Shown: positions 1 to 8,245, numbered from the stretch's first letter. The stretch: 64,000 nt of DNA from Oscillospiraceae bacterium (GCA_031262985.1 JAISGQ010000009.1:25646-89645); one strand, 5' to 3'. Program-made: numbers and translations. Notes: generated by a model from the sequence alone, not told the origin.

Positions 1-172
1 GTTTCGGGATGAGGTATGTATCTCGTATGTAGAAGTGTTTAACGTGATTATCCCTCATCAGCTTGCGAGCGGTGCTGTCGCCAATCCCACCGAGCATTTT
101 CATGAACTCCGGCAGGGTAACGACATCGGGATAGTCGGCATAAAGCGATTCATAGTGTTTGCGTGATTTCAT
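1..172 (-). CDS. Partial (runs off left edge) small HTH DNA-binding protein of the kind found next to tyrosine recombinases in Firmicutes ICEs
   Basis: Reverse complement from ATG at 172 reads MKSRKHYESLYADYPDVVTLPEFMKMLGGIGDSTARKLMRDNHVKHFYIRDTYLIPK with no stop to the window edge; absent from ORF track because truncated. Confidence 0.7.
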   Translation of the reverse strand, partial: MKSRKHYESLYADYPDVVTLPEFMKMLGGIGDSTARKLMRDNHVKHFYIRDTYLIPK

Positions 173-473
173 TATAGCCCTCCATCGAAAAATCTTGTCA
201 ATGGCAGATGGATGTGCTATATTGATGATGTTATTTCGGTTGAGCAAACGCAGTAGATATGGTATCTTTTGCGTCCGCCATTGCGGTGATGTCCCTCCGA
301 TTGACCTCGAACGTCCGAATTTCGCTTCAAAATGGCTGTTTTGAACAAACGCGGATACGGCGGGCTTTTCGGAAGAATTATACGGTCAAAGCCTTGATTT
401 CACGGCGTTTTTCGCGTCAGAGATTTCGGCGTGGGTAGCCTGAATTCTGTTCGATCCGGCACGGGGGGCAAAA

Positions 474-528
474 CTTAAAATCCCTCGAACGCAAGTTCGT
501 ATCGGTTCAAGTCCGATCAGCGGCACCA
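474..528 (+). tRNA. 3' half of tRNA-Leu(UAA), 5' half missing (att site of integrated element)
   Basis: Anticodon loop CTTAAAA (474-480), 3' anticodon stem TCCCT, long variable arm CGAAC-GCAA-GTTCG (486-499), T arm ATCGG-TTCAAGT-CCGAT (501-517), acceptor CAGCGGC + A + CCA (518-528). Upstream bases do not pair as 5' anticodon stem, D arm or acceptor. Confidence 0.75.
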
Positions 529-530
529 TC

Positions 531-575
531 GCCCGCAAATGCTTGATATAACAGCGTTTGCGGGCTTTCTCTTTG
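531..575 (+). terminator. Rho-independent terminator after tRNA-Leu 3' half
   Basis: GCCCGCAAA ... TTTGCGGGC followed by T-rich tract. Confidence 0.6.
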
Positions 576-667
576 CCCGTTTTTATGCGAAAAATCGACC
601 TCGCATTGACCTTATTTTGAGAATGTCCCTCCTGATTTTTGCGTTTTTTGAAGGTCTATTTTTGCCA

Positions 668-760
668 TCACGTTGGGTATACCCCGATGATTGCGTTGGC
701 AGAGGCAATCTTTGAGCTGAAATCCAAGTGCGTGTAGATGTTCGCAGTCGAGGCGGATAA
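668..760 (-). pseudogene. Possible C-terminal remnant of a tyrosine recombinase
   Basis: Minus frame reads LSASTANIYTHLDFSSKIASANAIIGVYPT*; resembles the T-x-x-IYTHLD catalytic-Tyr tail of phage/ICE integrases; no upstream body. Confidence 0.4.
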
Positions 761-765
761 CCGCA

Positions 766-806
766 AATCATATAATTCATACTATATCAATATGAATTAT
801 ATGATT
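766..806. promoter_or_regulatory. Long inverted repeat, candidate operator of cysK
   Basis: AATCATATAATTCATA (766-781) and TATGAATTATATGATT (791-806), perfect 16-bp arms, 9-nt spacer, 16 bp upstream of the -35. Confidence 0.55.
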
Positions 807-822
807 ATTTTTGCAAAACCTA

Positions 823-851
823 TTGACAAAGTGAAATTGAGGATATATACT
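823..851 (+). promoter_or_regulatory. Sigma-A promoter of cysK
   Basis: TTGACA (823-828), 17-nt spacer, TATACT (846-851). Confidence 0.75.
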
Positions 852-918
852 CTAAAACATACTAAACATATAGACAACATATAAATTATCAACTACACAT
901 TAAAAGGAGGCAATTACC

Positions 919-1854
919 ATGTCAAAAATTTATTCCGAATTAACCGAACTCATAGGCAGAACTCCGCTGCTCAGGCTCAGCGGCTACCAGAAGCGCGAGG
1001 GAGTGGCAGGCAGCATTATCGCAAAGCTTGAGTACTTCAACCCCGCCGGAAGCGTGAAGGACAGAATCGCGAAGGCGATGATTGAGGACGCGGAAAGCAA
1101 GGGCTTACTGAAGGCAGGTTCGGTCATAATCGAGCCTACAAGCGGCAACACGGGCATCGGTCTCGCCTCTGTCGCCTCCGCGAAAGGCTACAAGGTCATT
1201 CTCACAATGCCCGAAACCATGAGTGTGGAGAGGAGAAATCTCCTCAAGGCATACGGCGCACAGCTCGTCCTCACCGAGGGCGCAAAGGGCATGAAGGGCG
1301 CGATTGCCAAGGCGGAGGAGCTTGCCGCCGCAACTCCTAATTCATTCATACCCGGGCAGTTTAACAATCCCGCAAACCCTCTCATACACAAGGCTACAAC
1401 AGGTCCTGAAATCTGGGAGGACACAGACGGCAATGTGGACATATTTGTCGCAGGAGTAGGAACAGGCGGCACTGTCAGCGGCGTTGGCGAGTACCTCAAA
1501 TCGAAGAATCCGAACATCAAGGTAGTTGCTGTGGAGCCTGCGGACAGTCCGGTTCTCTCAAAGGGAACATCCGGACCGCACAAGATTCAGGGTATCGGCG
1601 CGGGCTTTGTCCCCGACACGCTCAACACGGGAATATATGACGAAATAATCGCAGTTTCAAGCGACGACGCGTTCAAGACAGGCAGGGCAATCGCCAAGTC
1701 GGAGGGGCTTTTAGTGGGCATCTCCTCGGGAGCTGCCGTTTATGCCGCCTCGGTGCTTGCCAATCGCCCCGAAAACAAGGATAAGACAATCGTGGTGCTT
1801 CTCCCCGATACGGGAGAGCGTTACCTCTCCACTCCGCTCTTTTCGGAGGAGTAG
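919..1854 (+). CDS. cysK: Cysteine synthase A
   Basis: [12 protein letters not shown]-lysine [22 protein letters not shown] motifs; strong RBS AAAAGGAGG. Confidence 0.95.
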   Translation: MSKIYSELTELIGRTPLLRLSGYQKREGVAGSIIAKLEYFNPAGSVKDRIAKAMIEDAESKGLLKAGSVIIEPTSGNTGIGLASVASAKGYKVILTMPETMSVERRNLLKAYGAQLVLTEGAKGMKGAIAKAEELAAATPNSFIPGQFNNPANPLIHKATTGPEIWEDTDGNVDIFVAGVGTGGTVSGVGEYLKSKNPNIKVVAVEPADSPVLSKGTSGPHKIQGIGAGFVPDTLNTGIYDEIIAVSSDDAFKTGRAIAKSEGLLVGISSGAAVYAASVLANRPENKDKTIVVLLPDTGERYLSTPLFSEE

Positions 1855-1864
1855 TAACACAAAC

Positions 1865-1906
1865 GGACTATGGCACAATAAAATTGTGCCATAGTCCTCT
1901 TTTTTA
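1865..1906 (+). terminator. Terminator after cysK
   Basis: GGACTATGGCACAAT-AAA-ATTGTGCCATAGTCC then T-run. Confidence 0.85.
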
Positions 1907-2013
1907 TGCCGTTTATTGATAATCATTTATCGTTTATCAATAATTATTTAGTTGACAATATGCTTTTTGTGTGGTAGAATGTAGTCCGCTACGTTGTTGG
2001 GGATTGTTGGAGT

Positions 2014-2436
2014 TTGTCGTTTTTTGACAAACGCTCGGATTTTTACTGCTGTAGCATTTTTTGCGCACCTAATTTGCTTGGAGGATTGGCTATGTCTGTA
2101 ATTTTCAGCGCGGCACTTTTCGGGCTCGGTTATATCGCGTCGGCTACCGCTCATATAGGGGATTTTCTTTTTACTCCCCATGTGAGCTTTGAGATAAGTC
2201 AGGACGGCGAGGCGTTGTGGCAGGGTTCGGAGATATACGACTTTGTTGGGTTTTCCGACGGACTTGACTTCTCCGTTGCTATAGACGATTCGCTTTGCCC
2301 GTCACTGGGCAGGTTTCTGGGCAATCTGTCCAATGAGGACTGGGGCAGGGTGTTCAAAATCAACACAAACAAGGACAGCTACATCATGCTCTTTCAGGAG
2401 AGCGGCGATGAGGAGATATACAAGCTGCGAGGGTGA
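2014..2436 (+). CDS. Hypothetical protein
   Basis: 140-aa ORF; internal start at MSVIFSAALFG (2092) has an upstream GGAGG. Confidence 0.5.
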   Translation: MSFFDKRSDFYCCSIFCAPNLLGGLAMSVIFSAALFGLGYIASATAHIGDFLFTPHVSFEISQDGEALWQGSEIYDFVGFSDGLDFSVAIDDSLCPSLGRFLGNLSNEDWGRVFKINTNKDSYIMLFQESGDEEIYKLRG

Positions 2437-2470
2437 GGTGCTGCGGTGAGTTACTACTGCGGGGGATTAT

Positions 2471-2547
2471 TGAGATGAGCCGCTACGGGGAATCCCACTG
2501 CGGAGGAGATGCTGAGATGAGCCGCTATGAGGGAATCCCACTGCGGG
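2471..2547 (+). repeat. Imperfect ~33-bp direct repeat pair
   Basis: TGAGATGAGCCGCTACGGGGAATCCCACTGCGG and TGAGATGAGCCGCTATGAGGGAATCCCACTGCGG. Confidence 0.7.
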
Positions 2548-2580
2548 GACAAGTGAATGAGGGTCAACAGACCACAACAA

Positions 2581-2615
2581 AAAGCCGGTGTTTTTATGCC
2601 GGCTTTCTTTTTTCT
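2581..2615 (+). terminator. Rho-independent terminator
   Basis: AAAGCCGG-loop-CCGGCTTT followed by CTTTTTT. Confidence 0.75.
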
Positions 2616-2674
2616 ATTGAATTAAAGGAGAAAAAATAGTATTATTATAGGAAATCTATTACCCTGCACATTCA

Positions 2675-2831
2675 TACTACTCCGCGTTTAAAATCATTGT
2701 ATCTTTGCGGTCTTTTTTTCGTCTGACTGCGTTATCCTCCTTGACTTGCGTCCAGCAAGCCTGCGTCCTCTGCCTTGTCAGACGAAAAAAATCCTCGCAA
2801 ATCTATCAACGCTTTTAAACGTGGAGCAGTA
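2675..2831. repeat. Palindromic repeat family 1, copy A (157 bp)
   Basis: TIR TACTACTCCGCGTTTAAAATCATTG / CAACGCTTTTAAACGTGGAGCAGTA; matches 48682-48838 (inverted) and 55708-55967. Confidence 0.85.
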
Positions 2832-2852
2832 TCAAAACTTCGGAGGTATTTT

Positions 2853-4703
2853 ATGCTCAATGAAAAACTAAGTGATATTCTGCTCAATGTTCAAAAGCCC
2901 GGCAGGTATGTAGGCGGCGAAATCGGCAGTATTACAAAATCACTTGCCGATATAAATATTCGTTTCGCCTTCTGCTTCCCCGATACATACGAGATAGGAA
3001 TGTCGCACCTCGGCATGAAAATCCTCTACGGGCTGTACAACTCCATCCCCGATGTGTGGTGTGAACGCGTGTTTACCCCGTGGACCGATATGGAGGAGTA
3101 TATGAGGCGGCTTCACATCCCCCTCTACGGGCTTGAGAGCGGAGACGCCATTAAGCAGTTCGACTTTGTCGGCTTCACGCTTCAATATGAGCTGAGCTAC
3201 TCGAATATCCTGCTCATGCTCGACCTCGCTGAAATTCCCCTCCTCTCGAAAGAGCGGACGGAGGAGCATCCCATTGTCGTATGCGGCGGACCTTGCGCCT
3301 GCAACGCAGAGCCTATCGCGGATTTTGTCGATATGTTCGTCCTCGGCGAGGGGGAGGAGGTAAGCGAGGAGCTTTTCGACCTCTACAAAAAGCACAAGTC
3401 GGGGGACTACTCCCGCGCCGCCTTCCTCCTTGCCGCGGCTAATGTGGAGGGAGTATATGTCCCCTCGCTCTACGACGTCTCCTACAAGGAGGACGGCACG
3501 ATAGCGGCAGTGACGGCGGCAGACGGTGTGCCCGAAGTCGTCAAAAAGCGCATTGTTCGCGATATGGACAACGCCTACTTCCCGAAAAATTTCGTTGTTC
3601 CGTTTATCGACATAGTACACGACCGCGCCATTGCGGAGATTTTTCGCGGCTGCATAAGGGGCTGCCGGTTCTGTCAGGCGGGCTTCCTCTACCGCCCTGT
3701 GCGAGAGAAAAGCCCCGACGTGATAAACAGGCAGAGCCGCGACCTGTGCGGCTTTACGGGCTATGACGAGGTGTCGCTCTCCTCGCTGTCGTCGAGCGAC
3801 TACACCCGCCTGCCCGAGCTTCTCGGCGAAATGCTCCTCTGGTCGGAGGAGGATAAGGTGAGCATATCGCTCCCGTCCCTTCGCGTAGACGGCTTTAGCG
3901 CGGAGCTTACCGAAAAGCTGAAAGCCGTTCGCAGGGGAGGACTTACCTTTGCTCCTGAGGCGGGAAGTCAGCGTCTGCGCGATGTAATCAACAAAAACGT
4001 GCGTGAGGAGGAACTTCTCAAAACCTGCACAGTCGCCTTCGACGGCGGCTGGACGACTATTAAGCTCTACTTCATGATAGGGCTTCCCACCGAAACCCTC
4101 GACGATGTAGCCGAAATCTGCGGGCTTTCGCAGAAGGTGGTCAACGCCTTCTACCAAAATCCGAATAAGCCAAAGGGCAAGGGAGTGACTGTCACCGCCA
4201 GTGCGTCCACCTTCGTACCTAAGCCCTTCACACCCTTCCAGTGGGAGCCGCAGGACACGATTGAGGTTATCCACGAAAAACAGCGTCACCTCCGCACCTC
4301 TGTGACCTCACGGAAAATCACGGTCAACTGGCACGATGCCGACACCAGCTTCCTCGAGGCGGTGTTCGCGAGAGGAGACAGGCGGCTTGCTCCCGTCCTC
4401 CTCAAGGCGCATGAGCTGGGGTGCAAATTCGACGGCTGGAGCGATTTCTTCTCCCTCGAGAGATGGCAGGAGGCGTTCGACTTCTGTGAAATCGACCCCG
4501 CGTTCTACGCTAACAGGAGAAGGAGCTACGATGAGATTCTGCCTTGGGATCACCTCGATTACGGAGTGTCTAAGGACTTTCTGATTCGTGAGCATAAAAA
4601 ATCCCTTTGCGCCGAAACCACTCCTAACTGCCGCGAGAGCTGCTCCGGCTGCGGCGCGAATAAGCTGAATGGAGGTAAATGTGATGCAGCCGTTGCCGAT
4701 TAG
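2853..4703 (+). CDS. TIGR03960-family B12-binding-type radical SAM protein
   Basis: Radical SAM Cys cluster FRGCIRGCRFCQAG, C-terminal CRESCSGCGAN; N terminus set to MLNEKLSDIL because the upstream in-frame part lies in repeat family 1. Confidence 0.85.
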   Translation: MLNEKLSDILLNVQKPGRYVGGEIGSITKSLADINIRFAFCFPDTYEIGMSHLGMKILYGLYNSIPDVWCERVFTPWTDMEEYMRRLHIPLYGLESGDAIKQFDFVGFTLQYELSYSNILLMLDLAEIPLLSKERTEEHPIVVCGGPCACNAEPIADFVDMFVLGEGEEVSEELFDLYKKHKSGDYSRAAFLLAAANVEGVYVPSLYDVSYKEDGTIAAVTAADGVPEVVKKRIVRDMDNAYFPKNFVVPFIDIVHDRAIAEIFRGCIRGCRFCQAGFLYRPVREKSPDVINRQSRDLCGFTGYDEVSLSSLSSSDYTRLPELLGEMLLWSEEDKVSISLPSLRVDGFSAELTEKLKAVRRGGLTFAPEAGSQRLRDVINKNVREEELLKTCTVAFDGGWTTIKLYFMIGLPTETLDDVAEICGLSQKVVNAFYQNPNKPKGKGVTVTASASTFVPKPFTPFQWEPQDTIEVIHEKQRHLRTSVTSRKITVNWHDADTSFLEAVFARGDRRLAPVLLKAHELGCKFDGWSDFFSLERWQEAFDFCEIDPAFYANRRRSYDEILPWDHLDYGVSKDFLIREHKKSLCAETTPNCRESCSGCGANKLNGGKCDAAVAD

Positions 4704-5361
4704 AATATTTTTCAGAAAAAAGGGTGCGGCGATATTTATCTCCCACCTCGATTTGACGCGCTGTATGTCGCGCATTATGCGGCGTGCGAAAATCCCGTTC
4801 TGGTATACGGAGGGGTTCAATCCCCATGCCTATATGACCTTCGCCCTGCCGCTCTCACTCGGCATTACGGGGCTGTACGAGTGCATGGACATTAAGCTAA
4901 TTGAGCCTATGCCGTTTGAGGAGATAATCGAGCGTTTGAATAACTCCCTGCCTGAGGGGCTGTCGGTGTTTGCCGCCGCACTCCCCGTTCATAAGAACAC
5001 GGCGATTGCGTGGTCGAGGTATGAGGTAGTCCTCCAGCCGAAGGATGGGGACAGCGGAAAGCTTGCCGCCTCTCTCTCGGAGTTCCTTTCGCGGGAGAGC
5101 ATTATCACGGAGAAGAAAAACAAGGCTAAGAAGATGGTGCAGATTGACCTTGCGCCGCACATAAAGGAGTATACGGTGACTGAGAGAGGGGAGGAGGGGA
5201 ACGGCGCGGTCGTCTTCCTGCTCACACTGCCGTCGGGCTGTACGGATAATATAAATCCGCATTTGCTGCTCAATTTGTTTGAGAGCGAGAGCGGCAGCGG
5301 CTTCTCCTCCACGGTGGCGCGGACAGAGGTGCTTACTGCCGATTTGCAGAAATTTGTTTAA
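4669..5361 (+). CDS. TIGR03936 / DUF2344 radical SAM-linked protein
   Basis: IRIFFRKKGAAIFISHLDLTRCMSRIMRRAKIPFWYTEGFNPHAYMTFALPLSLG; directly downstream of TIGR03960 gene. Likely start at MQPLPIRIFF (4684). Confidence 0.85.
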   Translation: MEVNVMQPLPIRIFFRKKGAAIFISHLDLTRCMSRIMRRAKIPFWYTEGFNPHAYMTFALPLSLGITGLYECMDIKLIEPMPFEEIIERLNNSLPEGLSVFAAALPVHKNTAIAWSRYEVVLQPKDGDSGKLAASLSEFLSRESIITEKKNKAKKMVQIDLAPHIKEYTVTERGEEGNGAVVFLLTLPSGCTDNINPHLLLNLFESESGSGFSSTVARTEVLTADLQKFV

Positions 5362-5370
5362 AGATAAATT

Positions 5371-5389
5371 AAAATCTGTTGCCAAGGAG
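5371..5389. repeat. 19-bp sequence identical (inverted) to the right end of repeat family 4
   Basis: AAAATCTGTTGCCAAGGAG; exact reverse complement at 21190-21208. Confidence 0.7.
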
Positions 5390-5503
5390 ACCCCTGTGAC
5401 TACCGTTCGTAGCGCGAAGCCTCGCCGGAAGGGAGTGCGGGAGAATGATTTCTGTTGAAAATCGACGAATGGCGTGATATAATGTAGCGGAAATAGGAAA
5501 TAA

Positions 5504-6493
5504 ATGTTTTCGATTGAAAAAGGACGGTGTAGGGTACATATGTCGGAGAATTTTGGGTTTGAGCCGTATGAGGGAAAAGAACCGTTTGTCTTTATCTGCT
5601 ACAAAACTGAGGACAAGAATGTCGTTTCTGAAATTGCGACGAGATTGAAGGATAGAGGAGTAAGAGTTTGGTACGATTGGGGGATAAATCCGGGTCAACA
5701 TTGGCGAACGGTTATCTCTGAGCATATTCGTGATTGTGTCGCCGTGTTGGCTTTTACCTCTCCGAATTTTTACAAACTCAACAATAATGATTCGGAGACA
5801 CTGTTGGAATTATCAATGGCAAAAGACAATTACAGGAAACCTATTTTACGAATCGAAATTGAGCAAGAAGATATAAATAAACATTCATCGTTTGTTTCTT
5901 ATTTACCTAACAGCATACAGTTTTCAAAATGGGACGGCAAGGATGATTGTTTAACAAAACTTATCGGAACGCTTGATAGAATGAACTGTGTTACAACAAG
6001 CAATGGTTCGTTGACAGTTGAGAAAACGGTTGCAGTACAACCCAGTAAACAAGTGAATCTTGAAGAATTTGATTTTATATGCAAGAAAACAATTGATGGT
6101 AAAGGTTGGATACTGATTGAATATACAGGTAAGGAAAAATATGTTACTGTGCCGGAAGGAATAACCGAGATAGGCAATAAGGCTTTCTATAAGTGCAAAC
6201 TACTCAAAAGTGTTACCATACCTAATAGTGTAACATCAATAGGAGATTATGCTTTCAATGATTGCTTCTCCTTAACACAAATCACCATACCTAATAGTGT
6301 AACATCAATAGGATGTTTTGCTTTCAATGATTGCTTCTCCTTAACGCAAATCACCATACCCAACAGCGTTACATCAATCGGCGCGGATGCTTTCTACAAT
6401 TGCCGCAATCTGACAATACAGACCCCCGCAGGCTCATATGCCGAGGAGTATGCTAAAGAAAAAAACATACGCTACCGCAGCATATATCAATAA
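5504..6493 (+). CDS. TIR domain fused to BspA-type (LRR_5) leucine-rich repeats
   Basis: N-term EPFVFICYKTEDKNVVSEIATRLKDRGVRVWYDWGINPGQHW...DSETLLELSMA (TIR with candidate catalytic Glu); C-term repeats VTIPNSVTSIGDYAFNDCFSLTQITIPNSVTSIG. Probable start MSENFGF at 5540. Confidence 0.85.
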   Translation: MFSIEKGRCRVHMSENFGFEPYEGKEPFVFICYKTEDKNVVSEIATRLKDRGVRVWYDWGINPGQHWRTVISEHIRDCVAVLAFTSPNFYKLNNNDSETLLELSMAKDNYRKPILRIEIEQEDINKHSSFVSYLPNSIQFSKWDGKDDCLTKLIGTLDRMNCVTTSNGSLTVEKTVAVQPSKQVNLEEFDFICKKTIDGKGWILIEYTGKEKYVTVPEGITEIGNKAFYKCKLLKSVTIPNSVTSIGDYAFNDCFSLTQITIPNSVTSIGCFAFNDCFSLTQITIPNSVTSIGADAFYNCRNLTIQTPAGSYAEEYAKEKNIRYRSIYQ

Positions 6494-6510
6494 CCCTCCC
6501 CCCGAAAACC

Positions 6511-6555
6511 AAAGCCGAGCAGAATCTCAGCATGACTGAAATTCCGCTCGGCTTA
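6511..6555. terminator. Hairpin between TIR-LRR gene and phoU (convergent)
   Basis: AAGCCGAGC ... GCTCGGCTT. Confidence 0.6.
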
Positions 6556-6588
6556 ATCATTTTCTCGTAGGAGGAGTTACTCCTCCCC

Positions 6589-7248
6589 CTAAAATATCTT
6601 CGTGCTTTTGTGTTCGCCCGTCTGGGAGAAATGCACCCACTCGCAGATGTTGACCGCGTGGTCGCCTATGCGTTCGAGGTACTTGGCAACCAGCAGGTAG
6701 TCAATCGCCACGTCCATCCTGTGCGGCTGAGTGCTGAACACATCCGCCAGATAGTGCTTGACCTTGTTGAAGTAGTCGTCCACTATGTCGTCCTTCTCCT
6801 CAGTCGCCTTGGCAAGCTCCATGTCGTAATTCACATAGGACATAACAGCGGAGTTGACCATATCTATAGCCGCCGCCGCCATCTCGAAAATCATCTCCGA
6901 CTCGGGGAAGAAGCTCCTGTCGGTAATGCGTATGGCGAGGGAGGCGATGTCGGACGCGTGGTCGCCGATACGCTCCATATCAGTTATTATCTTCAGCGCG
7001 GTGGTAATCTGCCGAAGGTCGGAGGCGACAGGCTGCTGCCTCGCTATAAGCCACAGGCACTGCGACTCGATTTTCCGCTCCATCTCGTCTACCTTCTTGT
7101 CGCTCTCGATAATCTCCTTGCAACGCTCGACGTCGTAGCTTTTCAAGGCGGTCACTGCGGAGGCGATTGCCGTCTCAACGAAACTGCCCATATCGACAAT
7201 CTCTCTGTGGAGCTGTTTTAAGTCCTCGTCAAAATGCGAACGTATCAT
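6589..7248 (-). CDS. phoU: Phosphate transport system regulatory protein PhoU
   Basis: MIRSHFDEDLKQLHREIVDMG; MERIGDHASDIASLA and LERIGDHAVNICEW repeats; in pst operon. Confidence 0.95.
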   Translation of the reverse strand: MIRSHFDEDLKQLHREIVDMGSFVETAIASAVTALKSYDVERCKEIIESDKKVDEMERKIESQCLWLIARQQPVASDLRQITTALKIITDMERIGDHASDIASLAIRITDRSFFPESEMIFEMAAAAIDMVNSAVMSYVNYDMELAKATEEKDDIVDDYFNKVKHYLADVFSTQPHRMDVAIDYLLVAKYLERIGDHAVNICEWVHFSQTGEHKSTKIF

Positions 7249-7295
7249 ATATATTCTCTCCCTTGGTTTTGTAGTAGTTTCTGTTATTTATATTA

Positions 7296-7455
7296 TATTG
7301 CTCCGACAACTAAACCTTGCCATTTCTGGTCGGTCTTTTTACCGCCTTGCATCGTTATCGTCCTTGCCTTGCGTCAGCAAAGCGGCGTCCTCTGCCTCGC
7401 AAGACAGTAAAAATCCTCGACCATAATCTGGCAAGGTTTAGCCGCCGAAGCAATA
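7296..7455. repeat. Palindromic repeat family 3, copy A (160 bp)
   Basis: TIR TATTGCTCCGACAACTAAACCTTGCCA / TGGCAAGGTTTAGCCGCCGAAGCAATA; highly similar to 49836-50002. Confidence 0.85.
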
Positions 7456-7486
7456 GCGTAAAGAAAAGTATTCTGCAAATTATCGC

Positions 7487-8245
7487 CTACCCGAACCGTC
7501 CCGTAATATAGTCGGCAGTTCTTTTGTCGGTGGGATTCGCGAATATCTCCTCCGCCGTGCCCTCCTCTATCAGATTGCCGGAGAGCATGAACACCGCGCG
7601 GTCGGAAATTCGCCCTCCCTGCTGTATGTTGTGGGGAGCAATCACTATAGTAAACTGCTTTTTCAGCTCCTGCAGCGACTCCTCTATCTTCGCTGTGGAG
7701 ATAGGGTCAAGCCCCGAACACGGTCTGTCGAGGAGTATAACCTCAGGCTTGAGGGCAAGCACACGCGCCATGCACAGACGCTGTTGCTGTCCTCCCGAAA
7801 GCGAGGCGGCGGGAGTATCAAGACGGTCGCACACGTCCTCCCAGAGAGCCGCCATTTTCAGCGACTGCTCGACTATGCCCTCCAGCTCACTCCTTCGCTT
7901 GATTCCGCTAAGGCGCGGTCCGTATGCCATGTTGTCGAAAATCGACATAGGCAGAGGAGTAGGTACGTCAAAAACCATGCCAACCCTGCGGCGGAGCTGA
8001 GTTAGGCTGACGCTCGGCGCGTGGATGTCCTCATTGTCGATGAGGATTCTGCCCTCTGCGCGGGTGTCGGGAATCAGCTCGTAGAGGCGGTTGAGTGACC
8101 GAAGTAGTGTGGTAATCCCGCTTTTGGCAGGACCGAAAACCGACATAATGCGGTTCTTCGGAATGTCTAATGAAAAGTCGTTTATCGCCTGCTTTTTGCC
8201 GTAGAAGAAGCTGAGGTTCTCTATCTTAATTTTAGTATCGGTCAA
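7487..8245 (-). CDS. pstB: PstB-family phosphate ABC transporter ATP-binding protein with degenerate Walker A, Q-loop and Walker B
   Basis: GPAKSGITT (Walker A Lys to Ile), VFDVPTP (Q-loop Gln to Asp), VILLDRP (Walker B Glu to Arg), intact LSGGQQQR; C-term TADYITGRFG. Confidence 0.9.
   Translation of the reverse strand: MTDTKIKIENLSFFYGKKQAINDFSLDIPKNRIMSVFGPAKSGITTLLRSLNRLYELIPDTRAEGRILIDNEDIHAPSVSLTQLRRRVGMVFDVPTPLPMSIFDNMAYGPRLSGIKRRSELEGIVEQSLKMAALWEDVCDRLDTPAASLSGGQQQRLCMARVLALKPEVILLDRPCSGLDPISTAKIEESLQELKKQFTIVIAPHNIQQGGRISDRAVFMLSGNLIEEGTAEEIFANPTDKRTADYITGRFG

Noticed and set aside
2775-2852. N-terminal extension MSDEKNPRKSINAFKRGAVSKLRRYF of the radical SAM ORF
   Set aside because: Encoded by repeat family 1 copy A; the same peptide (SDEKNPRKSNNAFKRGAV) appears in copy C at ~55920-55970 with no gene attached, so it is an artefact of an open frame through the repeat.
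2940-4289. 449-aa minus-strand ORF
   Set aside because: Shadow ORF antisense to the radical SAM gene; no recognisable domains and the plus-strand protein is clearly genuine.
6220-6380. 69-bp DNA repeats in the TIR-LRR gene considered as an independent repeat element
   Set aside because: In-frame and explained by the 23-aa LRR_5 units of the protein.
7320-7440. Repeat family 3 copy considered as a simple terminator of the pst operon
   Set aside because: Near-identical 160-bp copy occurs in an unrelated context (49836-50002), so it is a dispersed repeat, though it might also terminate transcription.
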